Part shown: piece after piece, positions 6,873-13,883 of the stretch
Numbering within the stretch: position 1 is the stretch's first letter
Layout: the number at the start of each line of letters is the position of its first letter
NCBI GenBank assembly: GCA_046706145.1
Contig: JBJKPP010000091.1
Coordinates: 1 to 17,549, forward strand
Direction of reading: 5' to 3'
DNA length: 17,549 nucleotides
From: JBJKPP01 sp046706145
GTDB lineage: Bacteria; Bacteroidota; Ignavibacteria; Ignavibacteriales; Ignavibacteriaceae
The notes under the pieces: model-generated
Seen by the model: the letters and a program-made list of their open reading frames with translations, nothing else
What the model was told of the DNA's origin: nothing
The model's database searches: none
Made by a program: the position numbers and the translations under genes

Positions 6873-8285
6873 TTAATAATAATGTCCTTGGCCAAATAGG
6901 ACAACAAAAATAGTTCTAAAAATAATCTTAAAATCCATTCTCAAAGACATATTCTCTATATAGAAAAGATCATATCTAAGTTTGATTTTTACGTCTTCAA
7001 TACTTTCATCGTATTTATGTTTAACCTGTGCCCATCCAGTTACACCAGGTCTAACCTTGAATCTTCTTTTATAATACGGAATTTCTTTTGAAAGCAACTC
7101 AACAAAAAATGGCCTTTCAGGACGTGGACCAACAATGCTCATTTCCCCTTTGAGAACGTTAAACATTTGCGGCAATTCATCAATTCTTATTTTCCTAATA
7201 ACTCTTCCAACCCTGGTAATTCTGGGATCATGTTTCTGAGACCAGACCGGACCAGTTTTGCCCTCAGCATTTTCATACATAGAACGGAATTTGATCATGT
7301 TGAAAATTTTACTATTCATTCCGCAGCGTTTTTGCTTAAAAAATACAGAACCTTTACTATCTAATTTAATAGCAATAACTACAACAAAAGAAAATGGCAA
7401 CGATACTAAAAGTATTAGTAATGAGACTAATATATCTATAAGCCTCTTCATCTTTTTTTCCCACTCCGGCATAAGTTCCGGCATTATATCGATAAGCGGG
7501 ATTCCATAGATTTGTGCAGTCTTGGCCTGTCCGCTAAGAATTTCATACAAGTCAGGAACTATTTTCATACCAACATTTTTAGTTCCACATTTTGCAATCA
7601 GTTCAACTAATGTATCATCATTCTTTTTATCCAGGGCAATTACAATTTCATTTATTTTTTCTTTATCAATTATATTTAAGACTTCGTCGGTAGAACCCAT
7701 AACCTGAGAATTCCTATATTCCATACCTTTAACTGCTCCATTTACGGATATATACCCCTTAACATCTAAACCCAATGCTCTATTCTGCAACAATTGATCA
7801 TGTACCTCTTTACCTTTTTCATTAAAACCTACAATAAGTGCATTCCTTCTCCCTATTCCACTAATAAGTAATTTGCGTTGAAAACTTCGCACCAAAACTC
7901 TCCCCAACCCTACAAATGACAGAAACAATCCCCAGTACATAAAAATGAGTATCCTAGTGGAAGAGGAAACGCCATGTATATAATCATCTATAAAAATGAC
8001 GAAGAAGAGAATAAAGATACCTACGAACGAAGCTTTAAAAAGTTTAGACAATTCATCAAATCTGGAAGAAGCGAACCACGTTCCGTACATTCCAACAAAC
8101 ATAAAAGTGAATGCCCAGTAAAAATAAATAATGAACATAGGCAGCAGAAACTCTGGAGTAGATAGTAATCGAAACCAGCCTGTATTGACTCTTATATTAA
8201 AGTAAATAATATAGGCAAGGTTGATTGTGATAAAATCAATTGAGAGGATTAATATTTTTTCTAATGTTTTACTCAATGAAAGCAA
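6873..8285 (-). CDS. Undecaprenyl-phosphate glycosyl-1-phosphate transferase (WcaJ/WbaP-type), TTG start
   Basis: The initiating enzyme of glycan assembly: it transfers a sugar-1-phosphate from a nucleotide sugar to polyprenyl phosphate. The 470 residues show four N-terminal membrane segments (about 10-130) and a Rossmann-like region (about 146-270, NALIVGFNEKGKEV). The bacterial sugar transferase domain runs from 278, with the KRLIDILVS membrane hairpin, IKLDSKGSVFFKQKRCG (306-322), KFRSM (332-336) and HDPRITRVG (352-360). The catalytic IDELPQ (D369, E370), SIVGPRPERP (383-392) and RPGVTGWAQV (412-421) follow, ending FGQGHYY. The frame has no ATG before the first membrane segment; a stop lies three codons upstream, so initiation is at TTG (8285, or possibly the TTG at 8276). 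The sugar specificity is not evident. Confidence 0.94.
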   Translation of the reverse strand: MLSLSKTLEKILILSIDFITINLAYIIYFNIRVNTGWFRLLSTPEFLLPMFIIYFYWAFTFMFVGMYGTWFASSRFDELSKLFKASFVGIFILFFVIFIDDYIHGVSSSTRILIFMYWGLFLSFVGLGRVLVRSFQRKLLISGIGRRNALIVGFNEKGKEVHDQLLQNRALGLDVKGYISVNGAVKGMEYRNSQVMGSTDEVLNIIDKEKINEIVIALDKKNDDTLVELIAKCGTKNVGMKIVPDLYEILSGQAKTAQIYGIPLIDIMPELMPEWEKKMKRLIDILVSLLILLVSLPFSFVVVIAIKLDSKGSVFFKQKRCGMNSKIFNMIKFRSMYENAEGKTGPVWSQKHDPRITRVGRVIRKIRIDELPQMFNVLKGEMSIVGPRPERPFFVELLSKEIPYYKRRFKVRPGVTGWAQVKHKYDESIEDVKIKLRYDLFYIENMSLRMDFKIIFRTIFVVLFGQGHYY

Positions 8286-8352
8286 AAATTCTCAATTTAA
8301 AAAACCAAACAGAAACTTTATATTTTCTAATAAGGCAATAAACTCAAATGTG

Positions 8353-9189
8353 CTAAAAATAATTTCTTTTTATATAAAAGAGAAAATTTTGTGTTTTATT
8401 TTTTATAAAAAATGGTGTAAAAGAATATAAATATTGCATAAAATTTAAGATAAGCGCTTTTTTATAATTTGGATAGTCTTTTCTATAATCATGGATAAGT
8501 TTCAGGATAGTCTTCGCAACATATTTTTGATTAATAGTCGAAAAGCGTTCACCAGAAGTTAAATATAAGGAAAAGTATTCCTTAAAGTTATACAACTTCC
8601 CCACCTTACCTAATCGTAACCACAACTCCCAATCTTCACCGAATCTCAAATTTCTGTATCCCCCAATTTCTTGGGCTGCTTTCTTCTGAAACAGAACAGT
8701 GCTGTGCCAGAACGGACATGCATATAACGCATTATTTCTAATTTCCACATCAGTTTCTCTTTTAAAGAATTTATATAATTCTTCTTTTTGACTATTAACC
8801 ATAATCGCACCACCACCAACAATAATATAGTCACTATTGCTATCTAAAAAATTCACCTGTTTTGAAAGTTTATCAGGATCGCACCATTCGTCATCATCAT
8901 CTAATCGTGCAATATATTCTCCCACTGCAGACTTAATTCCAAAGTTTAAATAATCTGCTAACCCTGGCTTTAGACTTTTAGGAACATTGTAATATTTAAT
9001 CCTATTATCTTTTATTAAGAAAGATTCAACAACTTCTTTGGTGTTATCCTCTGAACCATTATCAATAATTAATAATTCCCAAGCCTTATAACTTTGTTTT
9101 AGAATACTGTTAATAGCTACCCCAATCATTTTTGCCCGATTACATGTGGGCATTACAATGCTTACTCTAGTCCCAAATTTATTTTCCAT
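8353..9189 (-). CDS. GT2 family glycosyltransferase (DDDD motif)
   Basis: Predicted inverting GT-A enzyme adding a sugar to the growing lipid-linked glycan at the cytoplasmic face. Its 278 residues show VSIVMPTCNRAKMI (9-22), LLIIDNGSEDNT (39-50), the metal-binding RLDDDDEW (95-102) and RFGEDWELWLRLG (182-194), with the catalytic-base region at E185-D186. Residues about 250-275 form an aromatic, basic tail that could touch the membrane. The ATG lies nine bases after the deacetylase stop; a 67-bp A-rich gap without any clear signal separates its stop from the phosphotransferase start. The last third is strongly AT-rich and rich in Lys, Asn, Phe and Tyr. Donor and acceptor are unknown. Confidence 0.9.
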   Translation of the reverse strand: MENKFGTRVSIVMPTCNRAKMIGVAINSILKQSYKAWELLIIDNGSEDNTKEVVESFLIKDNRIKYYNVPKSLKPGLADYLNFGIKSAVGEYIARLDDDDEWCDPDKLSKQVNFLDSNSDYIIVGGGAIMVNSQKEELYKFFKRETDVEIRNNALYACPFWHSTVLFQKKAAQEIGGYRNLRFGEDWELWLRLGKVGKLYNFKEYFSLYLTSGERFSTINQKYVAKTILKLIHDYRKDYPNYKKALILNFMQYLYSFTPFFIKNKTQNFLFYIKRNYF

Positions 9190-9198
9190 ATTAATGCA

Positions 9199-10053
9199 TC
9201 AAATTTGCACTGGGTTAATACTTGAATGAGCACGCGGGATTACATCTTTAATTGGACTAAAATAAAAATCACGTAGGAGTTCTTGAAATTTATTTTCAGT
9301 TTTTGCTAAATTAAAATAGTGTCTTAACTTATAATTAAGTTTAATATTTTTAATTTTGGGCTGTTCTGGATCAAATTCCCATGGATGAATATAAAATATA
9401 TAATTTCCTCTTTGATCAAAAATCTTTTTTATACCCCTTTTAAATATTGAATAAGGTATTAGACGGAAATAAAGACCACCAGACCATGGGACGTTAAAAC
9501 CTGCAAAATCAATGTAGGATAGCATCACTTGATAAAAACCTTTTCTTATCTCAAAAACAGAACTATTACTTATTGTGACTTTTTTTAATTTACCATACCT
9601 ACTATGACCTGCAATTGGGAAAAAACTAGAGTCATATTTAAAATCCAAAGTTGTCAGTATATCAATAGCCCAATCGGTAATTGAAAAATTGGGAGCTCTA
9701 TAGCCTATTATTTTCTCTCCCGTCAAATCTTCTAAAACTTTCTTAGCTCGTAAAACGTCCTGTTTAAATTTATCCTTGGAAAGTTTAGAAATAATTTCAT
9801 GTTCATAACCATGACAGGCTATTTCGTGCCCTGCTTTATATATATCTTTGATTAATAAAGGATGTTTTTCAGCAATCCATCCTAAAATAAAAAATGTGGC
9901 TTTTGTATTCTTTTCATCAAGCATATCTAAAATTAAGTGAATATTTCTTTCAACCCTTGAGATATTTCTTTCCCATGAATCCTTCTTAATTGCCTGTTTC
10001 AGGTTTTCAACCTGAAACCAATCTTCAACATCTATACTTAGAAGTGCTTTCAT
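9199..10053 (-). CDS. Polysaccharide deacetylase family protein (NodB fold, XrtA/DUF3473-like)
   Basis: Predicted metal-dependent hydrolase removing an N- or O-acyl group from a sugar. The 284 residues show SIDVEDWFQ (6-14; catalytic/metal Asp near D8 and D11), KATFFILGWIAEKHP (51-65), the metal-binding HGYEH (81-85) and GYRAPNFSIT (117-126). YIHPWEFDPEQP (221-232) follows, with H223 near the active site. The DVEDWFQ start and HPWEFDPEQP end are the pattern of the XrtA-associated deacetylases found in exopolysaccharide loci. No signal peptide is seen, so it likely acts in the cytoplasm on a lipid-linked or nucleotide-linked sugar. Its ATG overlaps the TGA of the formyltransferase-like gene (ATGA), implying linked production. 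Deformylase activity, as in ArnD of the same fold, is an alternative. Confidence 0.9.
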   Translation of the reverse strand: MKALLSIDVEDWFQVENLKQAIKKDSWERNISRVERNIHLILDMLDEKNTKATFFILGWIAEKHPLLIKDIYKAGHEIACHGYEHEIISKLSKDKFKQDVLRAKKVLEDLTGEKIIGYRAPNFSITDWAIDILTTLDFKYDSSFFPIAGHSRYGKLKKVTISNSSVFEIRKGFYQVMLSYIDFAGFNVPWSGGLYFRLIPYSIFKRGIKKIFDQRGNYIFYIHPWEFDPEQPKIKNIKLNYKLRHYFNLAKTENKFQELLRDFYFSPIKDVIPRAHSSINPVQI

Positions 10054-10856
10054 CTTAATTTCAGGCCTTTTGCTCTGAATCTTGAAACATCTTCTTTTTT
10101 AGGGAAGGAATTATAAGTTGCTTTTGTAGAATCGTTTTTGATATAACTTAGAGACCCTTCATTTAGCAAATCAATTGCCTGTAAAAAGACCTCCGCACTT
10201 ATTTTCTTAGTCCTTTTTATCAACAAATCAAGTGGTTCCTCTGGGTTCAATGTAAACTCTGACTGCAACAAAATATCACCGTCATCTAATTTGTCATTCA
10301 TCTTATGTATTGTTACAGCGCTTATAATATCTTCATCATAATTTAATAATGACCAAAAGTTAGGCATCATACCTCGATTTTTAGGTAGTTTAGATGTATG
10401 TATGTTAAAACAACCTACTTTGGGCAAGTTCAGAATACCTTTTCTAAAAATCTGGCTCGCAGCTATAGAAAAAATTACATCGATATCTAGGGTTTTCAAA
10501 AAATTTAACGAATCTTCAGAGTTTATATTCTCAATTCGAATTATAGTTAAGCCATTTTTCCTGATGACATGTTCAACAGAAAAAATCCCGGGAAAATTAC
10601 CATTAAAAAAATTAACCGCAATGTAATTTAATAATTTATATATAACGTATTTTGTGCCAAAAACTATAAAGTTCGCAAAGCCATAAAAATTGAACATTTG
10701 TATAATTAATTTTTTGAAGCTTTTTTTGCCTAATGGTGTTTGAATAATAACCCCTTTAAGGTTGAACTTCCCAGATATGTCTTCCTTTAATAACCTCTTA
10801 AAAAATATAGGGACATAGAAAGGGTCATTCTGTGTAACCAATAGAATATTAATCAT
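10050..10856 (-). CDS. Formyltransferase-fold protein (sugar N-formyltransferase candidate)
   Basis: Shares the catalytic core of methionyl-tRNA formyltransferase, GART and sugar N-formyltransferases, which use 10-formyl-tetrahydrofolate. Its 268 residues show a Rossmann-type start (MINILLVTQNDPFYV), then DVIFSIAASQIFRKGILNLPK (split as DVIFSIAASQI / FRKGILNLPK, 126-146). The active-site block follows: FNIHTSKLPKNRG (150-162, N151 and H153) and TIHKMNDKLDDGDIL (182-196, catalytic Asp at D191). The Asn-His-Asp triad is complete, with spacing close to E. coli Fmt. It is too short for the tRNA-binding C-terminal domain of Fmt and lies in a glycan cluster, so an amino sugar is the likelier substrate. 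No sugar-nucleotide amino-transferase is nearby. The stop overlaps the start of the deacetylase; a 68-bp gap separates it from the GT4 gene. Confidence 0.85.
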   Translation of the reverse strand: MINILLVTQNDPFYVPIFFKRLLKEDISGKFNLKGVIIQTPLGKKSFKKLIIQMFNFYGFANFIVFGTKYVIYKLLNYIAVNFFNGNFPGIFSVEHVIRKNGLTIIRIENINSEDSLNFLKTLDIDVIFSIAASQIFRKGILNLPKVGCFNIHTSKLPKNRGMMPNFWSLLNYDEDIISAVTIHKMNDKLDDGDILLQSEFTLNPEEPLDLLIKRTKKISAEVFLQAIDLLNEGSLSYIKNDSTKATYNSFPKKEDVSRFRAKGLKLR

Positions 10857-10924
10857 AGAAATTGCGATTGTTGATTTGATTTACCGAATTCAGTGAATTA
10901 ACTTGATAACTGTGGTTGACTAGT

Positions 10925-12055
10925 TCATCTTATTTTATCTGCTGTTATCTGATCATAAACAACTTTAGCGGCATTTTTCCACATATATTCTTTTGCTTTT
11001 TCTTTAGATCGTGCAACTAAAGAATTTACTAGATTTTTATCACTGATTATTTTAAACATACCATCTACTATTTCATCTATATTCTCTGGTTTAACAGAAA
11101 TTACAGTTTTATTGGATATTTCTAAAATTGCTTCAGACTTTGATGTAATAATAGGAATACAAGCCGCCATAGCCTCTAAAACAGGAATACCAAATCCTTC
11201 ATAACTTGATAGATAAGCTAACATTTTAGAACCCTTGTATAATTTCGGTAACTCAGATTCGAGTATGTACGGTAGAAAAATAATTTTATCGTTTATTTTT
11301 AGATCATTGATCAAATCAATCAGATATTGGCTATTCCAACCAATACCTGAAGTCAAGACCAAATGGTAATTTAAATTGCATTTCTTAATAAATTTGGAAA
11401 AGCCAATTAGGAGTTTATCTATGTTTTTACTCGGTTCAATTGCACCTACATAAAGAATGAAATTTTCGGGTAAATTATATTTCTTCTTAAAGTTAGAAAT
11501 CTCCACCGACGAAAACTCATTAAAAAACATTTCATCAACCCCGTTATACGTTACTAATACCTCTCTATTTTTAAGAGCAAATTCCTTCTCGATTTCTCTT
11601 TTAGAAAATTCTGAGACCGTAAAAATAATATTCGATTTCTTTACTGCAATTTTAGTCGCATACTTTAGGTAATTTTTTCGAATAAATCCATATTTGTTAA
11701 CACTTTTTTTGTATGCTAGATCATGAATAGTTGTATAAAAATTTCCCTTATATAACAACGGTATGGCAACTGAGGGAGTAAAAATAATATCAGGTTTTAG
11801 TGATTTTAACTTTAGAGGAAATATCATTTGTTCCCAAAATATTCTATATAAAATATTTTGAGGATTGAATTTTACATATACAAAATGGAAATTGGGTTGA
11901 GAGATTACAAAATTTTCCTTTCCTGCTTTTGTCACATACAAAAAATAATCATTCTTAGAATCCATCCCAGAAAGTTCGTAAATAATTTTAACAGCATATT
12001 TACCTGCTCCAGCTATCTTTTTTCTAAAAGGTAAAAGATTAATGGCTATTTTCAT
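10925..12055 (-). CDS. GT4 family glycosyltransferase
   Basis: Predicted retaining GT-B enzyme transferring a sugar (often mannose) to a lipid-linked acceptor in the cytoplasm. Counted from the chosen start it has 376 residues. The N-terminal domain has MKIAINLLPF and the loop AGAGKYA (15-21), then TTIHDLAYKKS (108-118) and TVSEFSKREI (146-155). The C-terminal domain has LYVGAIEPSKNID (201-213) and the GT4 E-x7-E signature YEGFGIPVLEAM (285-296; E286 and E294). An ATG five codons upstream (12070) is possible, but the family normally begins at MKIAIN. The 12055 start sits one base after the upstream TAA, whereas 12070 would overlap that gene by 14 bases. Neither has a ribosome-binding site. 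Confidence 0.93.
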   Translation of the reverse strand: MKIAINLLPFRKKIAGAGKYAVKIIYELSGMDSKNDYFLYVTKAGKENFVISQPNFHFVYVKFNPQNILYRIFWEQMIFPLKLKSLKPDIIFTPSVAIPLLYKGNFYTTIHDLAYKKSVNKYGFIRKNYLKYATKIAVKKSNIIFTVSEFSKREIEKEFALKNREVLVTYNGVDEMFFNEFSSVEISNFKKKYNLPENFILYVGAIEPSKNIDKLLIGFSKFIKKCNLNYHLVLTSGIGWNSQYLIDLINDLKINDKIIFLPYILESELPKLYKGSKMLAYLSSYEGFGIPVLEAMAACIPIITSKSEAILEISNKTVISVKPENIDEIVDGMFKIISDKNLVNSLVARSKEKAKEYMWKNAAKVVYDQITADKIR

Positions 12056-12056
12056 T

Positions 12057-13007
12057 TTAAGCACGTACATTACTAATTTTTTCTGGTGTGCTCACATCTT
12101 TTAAGATTTCCCTAAAAGCTTTTATTTTTCCTATGGATTTATCTATGTTTTGAAACTTTAACAACCACCAAAAGATTATCTGGTTTATAATTGTAAGAAA
12201 TAACAACACTCTATAAATATAAAAAGTAGATTTAGTTGAGTGTTTTTTTAAGAACAGAAGTTTTCCTTTATAGAACATTTTGGTGAAAAAGTAATAATTT
12301 TTTTTTGACCCCGCACTTCCAAGATGATCAATCTTAATGTATGAGAGATAAGTTACTGGAAGTCCTTTATTCCATACTCTTTTACACATATCCATTTCTT
12401 CGAAATAAAGGAAATAATCAGGATCAAACCCGTTAATTTCATTGTACAAATCTTTTCTTATTAAAAGAGCTGCGCCCATTACCCATTGCACTTTCAATTT
12501 TTTATCGGTAGAGAAGATTTTTTTTAATTTTATGTAAAAAGCTTCAAAATATCTTCCAAGTAAAACCACGTTTAGAATTTCAAACATAAAATTCGGAAAT
12601 AATCCTGCAGAATAATCAACATATTTACCCTCATTGACATTAAGCCCAATTATTCCGTGACTAGAATGATTATTTTCTAATTCTTCTTTAAGTTTCGGGA
12701 AGATATTTTCTTTAATAACTGTATCTGGGTTTAAAAAAAACAACCATTTCCCTTCAGCTTTCCGTACGGCCAAATTGCATGCATTACCGAAACCGAGATT
12801 TTTTTCCGTCCTGTAAAATATCATCTTTTTTATATTCGGATTTCGGAAAATATCTTCGGCAATTTTGATGATTGTTTCATCTTCTGAGTGATTATCTATA
12901 AGAATAATCTCATAATCAATCTCTTTAGCAGCTACGATCACACTATTTATGCAATTCTCAACCTCTTTGCTTAGATTATAGTTAATTATAATTATGGAAA
13001 GTATCAT
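12057..13007 (-). CDS. GT2 glycosyltransferase, WbbL/rhamnosyltransferase-like
   Basis: Predicted inverting GT-A enzyme of the glycan pathway. Its 316 residues show LSIIIINYN (3-11), IILIDNHSEDET (34-45), NLGFGNACNLAV (70-81), the nucleotide/metal motif FFLNPDT (90-96) and VMGAALLIRKDLY (176-188). YFEEMDMCKRV (201-211) follows. A hydrophobic segment near 262-284 (YIYRVLLFLTIINQIIFWWLL, here given as YIYRVLLFL / TIINQIIFWWLL) suggests a C-terminal membrane anchor. NPDT is shared with the GT2 domain of the fusion at 4106-6076, and both resemble dTDP-rhamnose-using enzymes. No rhamnose synthesis genes are in view, so the donor is a guess. It sits three bases from the GT2 gene upstream and one base from the preferred GT4 start. 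Confidence 0.92.
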   Translation of the reverse strand: MILSIIIINYNLSKEVENCINSVIVAAKEIDYEIILIDNHSEDETIIKIAEDIFRNPNIKKMIFYRTEKNLGFGNACNLAVRKAEGKWLFFLNPDTVIKENIFPKLKEELENNHSSHGIIGLNVNEGKYVDYSAGLFPNFMFEILNVVLLGRYFEAFYIKLKKIFSTDKKLKVQWVMGAALLIRKDLYNEINGFDPDYFLYFEEMDMCKRVWNKGLPVTYLSYIKIDHLGSAGSKKNYYFFTKMFYKGKLLFLKKHSTKSTFYIYRVLLFLTIINQIIFWWLLKFQNIDKSIGKIKAFREILKDVSTPEKISNVRA

Positions 13008-13010
13008 ATA

Positions 13011-13883
13011 TCAGAATTGGTATTTGCCTTTAACACGCTTTCGATAATGGGCATATCCTATTAATATCATTCTTATTTTTTTGATTTTCTGAGATTCGAA
13101 TAATAGTACCTTAATTATACTGTTGCGGACATTTTTTCGTTCTGTTTCAAAATATTCTCTAAATGTTTTACCATATTCTTCCTTAAGGTATAGATAGTTC
13201 CGAATCTTATAATACCACCTTACTGCAGAATGATTTTGAGGATAAACTGTTACACCTAAAAACTTTTTTTTGATTAAGTTGGCTTCGTTGTGATTTAAGA
13301 AAGAATTATTGATCCTAATTATTTTAAAGCCGTTTTGCCGAAGTCTAAAACAGTATTCAATATCCACATAGTCTATAAAATAATCCTCTCTAAATTTACC
13401 AATTTTTTGAATTACTGAAAGATTCAAAATATTTCCCGAAGTCATAACATCAGAAACTTCTTCTGAACCGCTAGATTTTGGTGGATTAGTAAAGAATCTA
13501 TTTTTATGAAAAGGTGATAAAATCCCTACCCTATCCGCATCTGCTATTTTATCAATTAATACTTCCAAAGAGCTGGATTCAAAAAAGCTATCCTGATCCA
13601 TAGTTAATAAATAGGCATACCCGTCTTTTTGAGCTTTATCAATGGCAATATTTAAACCTGAAGCAACTCCTAGATTACCATTATTGAAAACATATTCTAA
13701 TTTATCTGAATGCTTTTCGACAAATTGCGAAATTGAACTTGAGATTTCCTTCGAATTATCAATAATGTAAAGAAATTGGATTTTGTCGAAATATGAAGAA
13801 ATATTTTTAACAACACTTTTGTCAGGATCAAATAATATTACTACTCCCGCTATATTTTTAATACGATTATTTTCAGTTTTCAT
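13011..13883 (-). CDS. GT2 glycosyltransferase, RfbF/rhamnosyltransferase-like
   Basis: Predicted inverting GT-A enzyme of the glycan pathway. The 290 residues begin with a short polar stretch, then AGVVILFDPDKSVVKNI (12-28), IIDNSKE (40-46), NLGVASGLNIAI (70-81), the metal-binding LTMDQDSFF (93-101) and SGNILNLSVIQKIG (149-162). DYVDIEYCFRLRQ (171-183) follows. The opening GVVxxFxPD and MDQDS are characteristic of the RfbF-like rhamnosyltransferase group. The C-terminal third is basic and aromatic, without a clear membrane segment. The ATG shares one base with the TAA of the secreted FG-GAP protein (TAATG), so it is probably translated by re-initiation from that message. Its donor is not shown by the sequence. 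Confidence 0.9.
   Translation of the reverse strand: MKTENNRIKNIAGVVILFDPDKSVVKNISSYFDKIQFLYIIDNSKEISSSISQFVEKHSDKLEYVFNNGNLGVASGLNIAIDKAQKDGYAYLLTMDQDSFFESSSLEVLIDKIADADRVGILSPFHKNRFFTNPPKSSGSEEVSDVMTSGNILNLSVIQKIGKFREDYFIDYVDIEYCFRLRQNGFKIIRINNSFLNHNEANLIKKKFLGVTVYPQNHSAVRWYYKIRNYLYLKEEYGKTFREYFETERKNVRNSIIKVLLFESQKIKKIRMILIGYAHYRKRVKGKYQF

Noticed and set aside
8221..8430. Plus-strand open frame spanning the gap between two minus-strand genes
   Set aside because: It covers the A-rich gap and both gene ends, has a low-complexity Lys/Asn/Ile/Phe composition and no credible ribosome-binding site.
12056..12070. Upstream ATG (12070) as start of the GT4 gene
   Set aside because: It would add MYVLK before the conserved MKIAINLLPF and overlap the previous gene by 14 bases; 12055 fits the family and spacing better, though 12070 is not excluded.
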